Shown here one piece after another: positions 54,415-64,000 of a stretch of 64,000 nucleotides of DNA. The notes beneath the pieces were generated by a model that searched no databases, was not told the origin of the DNA, and saw only the letters and a program-made list of their open reading frames with translations. The DNA is from Eutypella sp. D-1. Lineage: Eukaryota; Ascomycota; Sordariomycetes; Xylariales; Diatrypaceae. Position 1 is the first letter of the stretch. Every line of letters starts with the position of its first letter. The stretch covers positions 1,736,001-1,800,000 of the forward strand of contig JAJTTP010000007.1 in NCBI GenBank assembly GCA_023313575.1, in the 5' to 3' direction. A program made the position numbers and the translations under genes.

Positions 54415-55947
54415 TTATTCAGGAAAGGACACGCCGGCGCCCTCGCAAACGGCGCCCCTGTTAAACCACTGCGCGATGGGGAGGAGCGAGCTCGCCACCC
54501 ACCGCGCCGTCGTGGTATGTGTGGACCCCTCCCCGAAGGGTTCGTGTGTTTTCTTGTCCTTCTTGAGGGGAATTTTTGCTCCGTCCTCATCAAGTGTCAT
54601 ATCCGCCACCAACCGTTCGATGTCCCCCCTTCCGCCGGCTGCCGCAGCCGGGATCCCGGAGAAGGAAGCAGAAGAAGAAGAAGGCCCGACGCCGCGCGTA
54701 AAGCCGGTCTGTCCTTCGGCAAGGGCCTGGAACACAACGAGCTGGTCCTGGAGATACTCGTCGACGACGCCGCCGCGGTCAAGCTCCGCGCACAGGTCCC
54801 TGCCGACTTTCTGGGAAATCTCGGCGGCGACCTCCTCGGGATCTATCTCCTTCGCCTCGCCTTTCTTCGTCCTCCCCCTTCCGCCCTTCTTCCCCACCCC
54901 CCTCGTCGACCGACCGTTCAGAAAGTCCCGGCCCCATCGCACCCCCGTCTCCGACACCGCCACGAGCAACACGTACACCCGCGAGGCATGCCCACTATCC
55001 TCTACAACCGCAAAGCGCGTCTCGGCACCGGAAAACAGCGTCCCCAGGTCCAGCGCAAGTGCATTTTGCAGGGGCTCGAGAAGTGGCGCTGGCGCTAGCA
55101 CCGTTGCGTCGACGTGGTGGATCTTGCGGGCCCCCGCGTCGTTGGGTGTGCGGCTCGCACGCGCCCACGCTGATGATGGCGATGGTTTCAATGTCCGGCC
55201 CGCCCGTATCGGTCGGAACTTCAGGTAGATGGTACCACGCGGCGCGTCGGGCGCGGAGCCCTGCGCCCACCGCCGCCGCTCGAGACGCCGCTCGATCGGA
55301 CCCAGCCCGAATATGTCCTCCAGCGCCGGCAGCAGGACTTGGTCGACGTACTCCCAGGAGGGCGAGAATGAGACGTTGGTTCCGCCGTGTATCTCGAGTT
55401 CGATGGGCTCGCTATCCTGGTTCTGGTCTCGGTCATTCTCTTCTTTCCCGTCTATGGTAGCTCCCGCAGCGTCCCCGTTTCCAGCGCCCCCGGCAAACAG
55501 CAAGAACGGGAACACGGCCTGGAAGATGAGTAGCGCACTCGCAGCGCCGCTACCGGAAACGATGCTGATCTTCCCCGTCCCCACTTTGCGTCGCAGCGCC
55601 GTGGGCGGGTCCGAGGGTCGAAACTCTAGCGTATGACTGCCGACCTCGAGGCCGTCGACCTCGGCGCCCGTGACCTCGGCGAGCCATCGCACCGCTGTCA
55701 CGTGTTGCGATTTGAGTCCTGCAGGTCCGCGCCGGAAATGGTCAGCAAAAATGAGCCATTTACCTGTGTTCTCCACGCCCTAACTTTACTCACCTCCGCC
55801 TCGCGAGCCTTCGCGGTTGCCCCGCACGTGGAAGATCCGTACCGGCTGCGATGTCACGGCCGCCAGTGCGCACGCGATGCGTACCAATTGGCCGCCTCCC
55901 TCGCCGGTGCGTCCGTCCAGCTGGATGGGTTTCTTGTTGCGCGTCAT
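54415..55947 (-). CDS. RTCA: RNA 3'-terminal phosphate cyclase
   Basis: ATP-dependent enzyme converting RNA 3'-phosphates to 2',3'-cyclic phosphates. Exons on minus: 55947-55794 and 55718-54415 (phase 1; GTGAGT donor, CTGAC branch, CTGCAG acceptor), giving 485 aa, longer than the roughly 340-370 aa of bacterial and animal enzymes. Start chosen at MTRNKKPIQLDGRTGEGGGQ, which brings the class I signature L-D-G-R-T-G-E-G-G-G-Q to residues 10-20. Next come V-R-I-F-H-V-R, G-L-K-S-Q-H-V-T-A-V, H-G-G-T-N-V-S-F-S-P-S-W-E-Y-V and P-A-L-E-D-I-F-G. V-D-E-Y-L-Q-D-Q-L-V-V-F is followed by an insert and then S-T-H-T-T-T-A-R; its His452 aligns with the AMP-accepting histidine of known cyclases, in my recollection of the human sequence. 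These features separate it from the inactive Rcl1 class. Extra length sits in loops rich in Gly, Lys and Ser. Convergent with the phosphodiesterase gene. Confidence 0.93.
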
Positions 55948-58801
55948 GACTTTGGATTGCTGTGGTTGGAAATTATGCGCGATTCTCAATAGCGAAGCAG
56001 TTCCAGGCGGCGCGGTTCAATGCCGTGTTTATCTCTACAGAGTTGTGTTGACCATAAGGCTCGTGGAATTTCGAAGTCATTGGTCTGTTGACAAGTTTTA
56101 TATAGGCAGGTGATTCACCGTGATTGTATACTTTGCACAGCACGCATGCGCCTCATGGTGTGAGTCATCCGGTAAGTTAGGGTAGGTGCATTAGCATCTA
56201 ATTTGATAATAGATCAAGTCCTTATTTTTTTCTCCTCTCATAAATAATCAAGCATTTCTGGCCGAGGGAAACAACAGTAGGTATGTAGCAACCACAACAT
56301 GCCTCCAGAGTATACACATTCAGGGGTTCTCCGTGCCCCTGCCAAGTACAGCGCCGATATCGCCGAGATAAAAGCCGGAATTACGATTCTTAATGATGGA
56401 AAATCTTCAGCTAACTAGCGATAGTGTAGCAAACCAAATCCCACACTTTTCATTAATTTCTCTCGATAGTATAAGAAATGCGAGTTCCTCATGTGCTGTT
56501 ACTAGAATGTTACTAGAACTGGTACTTCCATAGGGAGGTCGTTGATATAAAGTTAACATGCAGAATGCGGTGTGGATAAGCCCAGGGGGCCGGTAATGTG
56601 TCAATGTGGGGGCAGTGTTAATTACTACTCTACTCCGTGTGCATAGCATAAATGTATAACTAGTGAGAGATGCACATCTATCATAGGGGAAGAAGCATTG
56701 GCGTAAGATCTTGGCGCCCTTTGCCGCAGCATTCGGTCGGATCCGAAGCCATCATCAAGTTATACTCTCCCGACGCCGACGCCCACGCCGAGTTACGCCA
56801 ACGTTCAAGGTAATTAAAATCACTCATCAGTAGCAGATAAGTAGGGACTCGTGGAAGCCGAAGTCGGTGACGTATTTTGCGCACGGGTAAGAGTGTAATT
56901 GTTTGCCCCTTTCGCTAACCTTCGATGTCAACTTGTCTAGGCTCATGTTGCGATTGTAACCCCCTCTCTTTCTTCCCCGGGGACAGAGAACCGTTCACTC
57001 GGGACCAAGGATGAGGAAGTGTGGTGGCGACATCAGTCTCCAGCTCGTTGCGGCGATGGCATTTTTTGCCGGCGCCTTCCTGGCAACGACTGCGTGCCAT
57101 TGCATGGGACATTTCAAATCAAGTAATCAGGGGCTGAGGCTGAGCATACAGGTCTGTCCGCCACATCGGCAAGTTGGCGGCGCAATCGGTCTTACCTAGG
57201 TTGCTAGTGGTTGCTGACTTCACCGTTCCGACTTTCTCTCCGGTGGGTCGGAAATCCATCTCTGCTGGTCGTTGAGACACGTTAGACGAATATCATCCGC
57301 AAAGTTTCAGAAATTGTTCATCTTTTAGCAAAGTCCATGTTATATGATCATGTCGGGTTTATGACTAATATATCCCTATTCTTGCAGTGCATAATGGTAG
57401 GTACAATACAGATACGCAATTGCTGAAAAGTAAAGTATTTCATCAGGCCGTTGTCAATTCCACTGATTGCGCAGTAACTATAGAATGACCAAATGAAAAA
57501 TATCGTACAGGTTGCCGAGTGGGAGAGGCGGGAGAAATTTATCTCCCAGTTCGATCAGGAGTAAAGAATTGAGGGTGCAGAATGCACAGACCCTTAGCTC
57601 GTGCGCCCCTGAATCGCCGGTGATTTGTCAGGGGTAGGTAAATAAAGTCACGCCAGCTCCCAGCTTGCGATTGCATATCCCATACGCAAAATGTTTCCAT
57701 TCATATTGCAAGGGGTTAGTTACACCCAGACAGAACCGTCCTCACAGATTTTCACTCAATAACTACTAAACATAGATGACTAGATTCCATTCTTAGACGC
57801 AGCACCTAGGACCATACGTAGACACTGCCCATCCTTAACCTTGGTCGAGACGGTTTCCAAAAAGCAATTCTGCACACCCTATTGGAAGCAATAGAAGCAA
57901 GTTCTTAAATGGAACCTATGCATGAAAGATCAAGTAGTTACAACTATCTGGCTTCTGGCCACTATGAAATATGCAGGCTGCTGGCTCAGCCCCTCCATGT
58001 AACATCCACTAATCGTCGGGCACGGAAATAGAAAAAAAAAGTACCGTGCACCTGCATAGTGGTATAAAGATTTATTCCTTGTTACAGTCGCCTTACTGAC
58101 AGTGCCATCATATAATTAGTAATTATAAAATTAGAAAAGGGGGGAGAAACATATTGAATCACTTCCATTAACTATGTCCTGACGCCTCTATAAGGAGAAT
58201 TATGATATTTTTGAACTAGGCGGTTAGAGTGGCATTTATTTAAATCAGGGGAGATCTCGATGGCAGACAGTCTCATGACACAGCCCCCTCGGCTTTCGTC
58301 TCCAGAGCCGTAAGATAGTGATAGCGCTTCGTAACAGTGGCAATCGTCATGTAGCCATACACTCATCACCAAGGTGTTGGATGGTATCACATGTAAATTA
58401 TGGGAGATTGTCCATAAGTAATACGAGTTCACTATAGAAAATTTTGAGTTATATACGAGCTTTTACCGTAAAGCTTGGGGCAGGATTTCACTCATTGCCA
58501 TCGCCACATTTTGCTTCTATACATTTTCACATCTATCATATGCAATTTACCAATACATTTTCATGGTTCAAGTCAGAGACACTCCTGTTGTAGTGCAATA
58601 AACCAACAAGTCTGAAATGTTTCGACTATCATCAAAGAGCCGGACCATATGCAAATTACAAGGAAAGACGCGGAGTGCCCGTTCAGTCTAGTCAAGTGTC
58701 AGAAGGACTCCACTGGATCCTATGCATACATCTTTCAAAGAAAGAAATGGCCATTACGAACCCAATACTACTATCGTTGACGTTTGGAACTCCGATCTTC
58801 T
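55948..58801. other. Intergenic spacer
   Basis: About 2.85 kb. A 62-codon plus frame at 57011-57199 (MRKCGGDISLQLVAAMAFFA) begins with a hydrophobic, signal-like segment but lacks other support. A minus frame near 58432-58172 has a short stretch (C-Y-E-A-L-S, then I-E-I-S-P-D-L-N) that faintly resembles a HET domain start. Neither is annotated as a gene. Confidence 0.45.
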
Positions 58802-59822
58802 TCATAGTCGGTCGTCACACCCATCCGGCGTCCCCATATCAGCGTTGTTGGACAGTTGAAAGTTGTACTCCCCTGAGCCCCTGGGCGCACACGAAGACCA
58901 TGGATCGCTTCCCAAAGAATTAAAATAGCCGACCACGTCTGGACTCTCGTGAATGTGTACCCCGGCGGGAAGGTGGACTGGGTCTGGCGTCGTGTCATAC
59001 TCTCCATCTGATCCTCTTCTGTCATGTTAGCCAGTGAGCTACATACTGGACAGAATGGTATACATACACAGCAGATCCATTTGTCACCTCGAGAGAGCTT
59101 CGCGAAGACGATGCGCCTTCACCCAGAGTGGGGAGACATGGGCCGGTATTGTTATCATGGCGCTGGCGTGATAACTCATAGAAATATTGAACAGGCCCGG
59201 GAGCAAAGGATTCTGGCCGACCAGTGTTGGCGGTACCTGTTGAATACAAATAATCGCTTTCTGATCTAATGGGGGCAGGCGGGTCGTCTGCCAGTGTGCC
59301 AGGCTCGTAAGCTGGAGGAACTTCGGCGTCGGGTTCGGTCGGATAGTACCACCTAACAGGCGATGGGTCCGGGTATCCTAATGACTGGGTAGACCAACCA
59401 CCGGAGGACAGCACCGCACGAGGTGTGGTGTTTTCGTTGCATTGCTCTTGCAGGTGATGCCGAGGAGGGTCATGGCCTTCAGATGTCGGATGATGGTGGA
59501 AATCTCGGTGGACGACTACGTCTTGGTTCATGGGAGCTAATTCATACTGCGTTGACGTCAGGTCCGCCATAGGATGGCGAGCCACTGCATGGCGGTCATT
59601 CAGTCTACCCGAAAAAGAAGCGCCTTCGAACACACCTGCGACGGGGTTCTGTTGTTGTTGAGCACCGACTTCGACAACGTTAAAGTGTTCTTCAACCGAC
59701 ATTGCATAACTTGGGCGAGTATGACCATTGGAGTGGTGGCGCCGAGAGGAAGACGGGCGAGCGTGGCGTGAGTGGTGTGCTTTCTGACGAGTCATGTTCC
59801 CACTCGGTATGACTACGTTCAT
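58802..59822 (-). CDS. Hypothetical PPxY-motif protein, possibly lineage-specific
   Basis: Proposed exons on minus: 59822-59068 and 59018-58802, giving 323 aa. The 49-bp intron has a GTATGT donor, a GCTAAC branch site and a GACAG acceptor. If unspliced, the frame stops at 59024-59022 with an out-of-character Tyr/Val-rich end; spliced, it continues R-G-S-D-G-E-Y-D-T-T-P-D-P-V-H-L-P and ends C-D-D-R-L, in the same style as the upstream part. The protein is polar, without membrane segment or enzyme motif: His/Arg/Ser-rich N-terminus, a Q-Q-Q-Q run, then V-P-P-A-Y-E-P-G near residues 170-180, a PPxY motif of the kind bound by WW domains of Nedd4/Rsp5 ligases. Function unknown. The start is uncertain: a second ATG at 59795-59797 gives MTRQKAHHSR. 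The gene stands alone in a gene-poor region. Confidence 0.55.
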
Positions 59823-62800
59823 ATAAAATATGCAGCGAGTGAAAAGAAAAGGCTTCTATGGTTGCTAAGAACGTTACAGCGGTCGAAATGTCATGGATGA
59901 AGGTGGCGCTCGAATGGTGGGTAGGCTCAGTCTTATAGCGATTGAATGTCGACAAATGCTAACGCCTACATAGGGCTAGCCGAACTATCTATTGTTAAGT
60001 AATCTGATATCGCTAGCTGAAACGGCTTAATGCAGTCAGATTCACACCTTTGCTGCCTTATATTCTGGGCGGACCATCCTACCAAGTTCAGAGATCGGTG
60101 TGGTAGAATGCAGAGTGGGCACGTTGCTCGCGAACCAGGTCGACAGACTTGGATGATCAAGGTGTCAGAAGGAGACAAGGCGACCGAGCTTGGACAAGGG
60201 GAAGTAGGGGGTGTTAAGGTCTCACCGCCCCTATTCCGCTCGATTCACAGGTTGACTCCTTGTTGTCGGGCACCATCTACGAGGGAAGGGGGCATGCTAA
60301 AGCTATTCAGCCTGGCCCTTGAGCTACCCAGGCATACACTACAACGCCCAGTCGGTAAAGCATTCCCGTCATTTCACCGCGAGGTTGTTAGAGATAAATG
60401 AGATACAGAGGCTTATATTGCGGCAGTGCATATTCCTTGAGGGGATGCCATGCAAGGCTGTTCGGCGACATGTGAAAGTCCATAGCTCAACTACTGGATT
60501 AACTCCATCGCACCTATGACAGGCATAGAAGTGGATTTGACTGAGAGAATTATGCACCTACGGTTATGCAAGCTAGATGCAAAGGGGATGACAGTAAATC
60601 TTGTGGCTGAGGTTTCGCATGTCGGGCAGCCCACTAAAGGGAAGTATGTGATTCTAGTTGTTATATGCCGTACAAGTAAAGCTCAGGGTGCCTGGTCATT
60701 GCCTCAAAGCCTGTCAAAATGTATCTATCGAACAGCCCAAACAACCAGTGAATGATTTCCATGATCACTTGGGGATCGAACCGCCATCTCACAAGGGATA
60801 TTGGGAGATATCATATGAAACGGGGCGATTGGTATTATGACTGAAACCCTGAAGCCTTTATGAGTCGACAATAGCCCGCGGAGCGTCCCCGAGAAGTATG
60901 GAAAGAACATTTTGACCGGAGAGCCAATGCGTCTTAGATAAGTGAAAATATGACATGGTACCCCGTTTGGTTTGCGCGGGGATGGATGAATCGGGTCCCT
61001 CAGGGACTGACGCAGAAGCGGCGAAGCAAGCCCGAAATTCACGTTCAATATCAGCCGCATAAAGATGATGACTGTGCTACTTGTGGGGTTTCTGCATTAA
61101 CTCTGCCTTATAAACATGCAGCCGATGTACTAGTAGTATTGCAGGATGCCATCACGTACATCTCTTTACATCTGATATCTTACTCCAGTCCTTTATTTTA
61201 AACTTTCAACAGATGTATCGCATAACCAGTTTCTTTTGATGTTTACCATACATGACGCTTACCTCAGGTGGCCCTCATGTTAATAAGCCAGCACTGTGCA
61301 CATTCATACACATTGCAGTCTAAGTATGCATATTGGCCCGCTTGAAGGCTTGTGGGAATTCAACCAAAGCCAGAGAAGAGTTTACTCGTCATCGTGGTGA
61401 GAATACGAGGATGTCTCAGGAGTATGATATGGCGTGACCCCCACGCGCTAGGGCTTCCTATGAAATGCATTTTACAGCACCTCCGCAGATAATGGAGTAT
61501 TAGACGAGCCAGCCACATGCTGAAGCGTATACAACAAAGGTATCAATAAATACAGCGCATCTTTATAGTAATATGTGGCCAATGTATCGCTAAGCCTACG
61601 TCCATTATACATACCTAGTTTATCCGCATGGCGACTCCACTGACCTCGACGTACGCCGCAAACTAAACCCTTATAAATCTCTATTCCGTCACAAGAATCT
61701 TATTACAAGGGTAGTCTCTACGCATCGCCTTAACGTCTAGACATTATCTTGAGCCTTTCTGCTGAGATATGAGGGCTGTATCTATCGGGGCTTACTTATA
61801 AGAAGTATATAAAATGGGAAAGGGAAAGGGTGCACAGAGAATATTTCAGCTCTCGATATTTATCAGATGCTTCGAGATCTCAGAGAATGACTCTCCATTT
61901 TATGCTAGGTTGCTAGGTGCCGCAATTATCTGTACCTAATGTTCCTGTATAATAACGGGTCTGACAGTGGCATTTCGCCACGAGAAAACTGGGGTTCCTA
62001 GGGCATATTTCCCTACACAAGTACTTCAGGTAGAGAAAGTGTAATAATTTCTTTTACGTTCTACAATGATCCGCGTTGGCTCTTTCGTAATTCCTGCATA
62101 GGTAGTAAGTGGAGGAGCTGATCATTTTCCCCTTCTCTGTTTTACTCGAGTAAGCTATCACTTCGCTTGTGGCTTGCAGCGTGCAGGGACGAGATTTCAC
62201 CGAGAATCCCGCAAAAACCGTTTGTAGATTGTCAAGTCATGCTTTCAGAGTTCACCACCACTGCCGAGGGAGGGTTACTATGGGCAGTGGCCTGCAAGGG
62301 TGACATTCAAGTGTATTACTCGCATCATTCCACCCGCGCATTTGGCCAGCATATGGGACTGGCAGGCGCTCATTGCGAAGTAGGCATTGTTAGTTAATCC
62401 GTTACGTTTTATATGGAGCAAAGTGAATAGCTGTGCTATATATCGTTTGCTTGATAGGATCGTGTGTTCGGCAATGCGGGGCAGCGGATCATTTTTTCTA
62501 CTTAGGTAGTCTGAGGAACTCCTACCTCTTTCGTTCCATCTTCCACTGATACATATTTGGCAGAGCTCAAGTAGCGGATGACCATGCATTGGTAACGCCT
62601 CCTTGTGGGTAGATCTGCTCGATCTCGAGCGGGTAAACGCCACCACCTTCCCGTACGGGTCCGTGTTTCTCGTGGCAACCCTAGCGTTACAGTCAATGGC
62701 GGGATATCACCCCAACCAGTAAATATGCATGTAGATGATTGTCTTTCGATAACGTCTCCTCATGTGGCAATGACCTTCCATCGTTAGACAACTGCCACAC

Positions 62801-64000
62801 TTCTGAATCTGATGAGTTGGCAAGTTCCTTAATAGATATGTATTATGACCCGAGGGCCTGGATGGGTGGTTTTAAAGCTCGCTTGTTACTGGATGATAAC
62901 CACTTCCACCCTTTGAAAATCACATATCGGCACAAACGGCCAGCATGGAAGACAGTTAATTGTTACCGCGCGTTTCGTGATTTGTCGCTTATAGCTTGAT
63001 GGTACTTCTTCTTGTGGCGGCGCCATATGCAAGCCATGTTGCCCCGGATCTCCGGTCTTCCCATTTCGAGCTGTGGATGCAAGCAGATTCGGTCCGCCAT
63101 GCGTAGTCGCTCAAATTGAATCTCGTAAAAACATGACATGCAGTATTGTCACGTCACCAAGTGACCAAAGAGGGCCTGTGGGGTACCGGATACTGTATCC
63201 ATATTAACTTGGAGCATGTAAGATGAGACAGGCGCAGATACCGCCGTCGATGCCAACATAGCGAGTTGGGTCCCAGGCGTAGTGATCCCGGCGATTTCTT
63301 GTTTTCTCATTAAGATAGTAAGCTACTTTCTCCCCATTTTTCCCTTTCCATCTCCCTCCTGCCCAACATCAATTGGAGTACTGAGACATTCATGTAGCGG
63401 TATATCCTAGGAGTGATGAGTTGGCTCCCAACGTTACCTTAGAACGGGCTATTATTTGGGCCCGGATGAAGTAATCTAGAGATATTTGCAATAAAACCAT
63501 CCTTCATTTCGGCATCAAGCGACATACTTCACCCATGTTAGCATTCTGAGTCATTGCCATCTCGCCGTCGTTTCCTCGGAATCTTTGGCTCACCCGTTAC
63601 CGCTGCCTCCCGGTGTGGACTACAACGGGATGGATATACACGTGTGAGTGATATTGTATGACCTAGCTTCGTTATCGCTGTAGCTGTGAGTCTATACATG
63701 GTAGCCCATGTATTGTTTGTCTCACTAAGGACTCCCTGCCACATCCGAGTGATAGACTTGGCGTGCTGTAGACACATGCGCCTCCGAACGCCCGCATGAC
63801 TGCAAGGATCCAGTTTGGCAGCATCATCTTCGAGGTATACCCATATTCTCTCGAATGCCACGAGTTGCTAACCCTATGCATTGCTGGATGCCAACTTCTA
63901 CACCCCTTCTTCATCGGTTCTTTCGCACTTCCAGCCACATAGCTCTTGAATTTCTGTATGTGGGTTCCTCGAAACGTGCTCATTGCAGATTTCGGCAAAG
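59823..64000. other. Gene-poor right end of window
   Basis: About 4.2 kb with no supportable gene. Composition is somewhat more AT-rich than the gene regions but not at the extreme expected for heavy repeat-induced point mutation. A minus frame at 63861-63538 (about 107 codons, ending with a basic P-R-K-R-R-R patch) could be an exon of a gene that enters from the right, but I cannot find a consistent splice to the frame open at the window edge. Confidence 0.45.

Noticed and set aside
58172..58432. Possible HET-domain relic (Y-E-A-L-S followed by I-E-I-S-P-D-L-N)
   Set aside because: Only one short block is similar; the expected following motif is absent downstream, and no upstream coding frame joins to it.
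63538..63998. Possible partial gene entering from the right edge
   Set aside because: Two minus-strand frames overlap and neither has a consistent splice of acceptable length or a known domain.
1..64000. CRISPR arrays, bacterial operons, insertion sequences or a secondary-metabolite cluster
   Set aside because: The window is eukaryotic, with spliced genes. No spaced direct repeats, transposase frames, polyketide or peptide synthetase genes were seen.

Overview
The window is nuclear DNA of a filamentous ascomycete (Pezizomycotina, most likely a Sordariomycete). Genes carry short introns of about 48-225 bp with GTRNGT donors, CTAAC/CTGAC branch sites and TAG/CAG acceptors. The proteins are fungal orthologues with the characteristic residues of that group, for example a casein kinase 1 that starts [12 protein letters not shown]. 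All exon models below were built by hand, by translating across candidate splice sites and requiring the reading phase to hold. Gene density is low (14 protein genes in 64 kb), and the long spacers are rich in simple repeats and in a short palindromic motif around TACCTAGGTA.

Layout. 1-1546: 3'-truncated casein kinase 1 gene (minus). 1547-11443: almost 10 kb with no supportable gene. 11444-13216: ankyrin-repeat gene (minus) with an in-frame TAG inside its last repeat. 14304-15140: Mpv17/PMP22-family membrane protein (minus). 16201-17410: YIF1 (minus), divergent from the SRP receptor alpha subunit gene at 18325-20629 (plus). 21903-23811: glutamate decarboxylase (plus). 26662-27013: a two-exon gene for a small secreted nine-cysteine protein, visible only if a GC-AG intron is accepted. 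28149-32771: SEA/GATOR2 subunit MTC5/SEA3 (minus), divergent from UBC13 at 34090-34839 (plus). 36031-37476: mitochondrial enoyl reductase ETR1 (minus). 40400-41116: conserved fungal protein of unknown function (minus). 44319-47412: VPS34 (minus), divergent from the SMC5/6 subunit NSE4 at 48336-49820 (plus). 51122-53704: type II membrane nucleotide pyrophosphatase/phosphodiesterase (plus), convergent with RNA 3'-phosphate cyclase at 54415-55947 (minus). 58802-59822: orphan PPxY protein (minus). 59823-64000: a gene-poor end.

Most genes are housekeeping: secretory pathway (SRP receptor, YIF1), endosome/autophagy and TORC1 signalling (VPS34, MTC5), DNA damage tolerance and chromosome maintenance (UBC13, NSE4), mitochondrial lipid synthesis (ETR1) and RNA ends (RTCA). 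They do not form a pathway cluster; the neighbourhoods are ordinary divergent and convergent pairs.

I found no clear new multi-gene system. The observations most worth follow-up are: the small secreted protein, whose cysteines form a duplicated C-x7-C-x3-C-x-C motif behind a GC-AG intron; a 69-codon in-frame extension after the UBC13 stop; the nonsense codon in the ankyrin gene; a casein kinase 1 intron whose retention would stop translation after one more codon; and a five-copy interstitial telomeric repeat between NSE4 and the phosphodiesterase gene.
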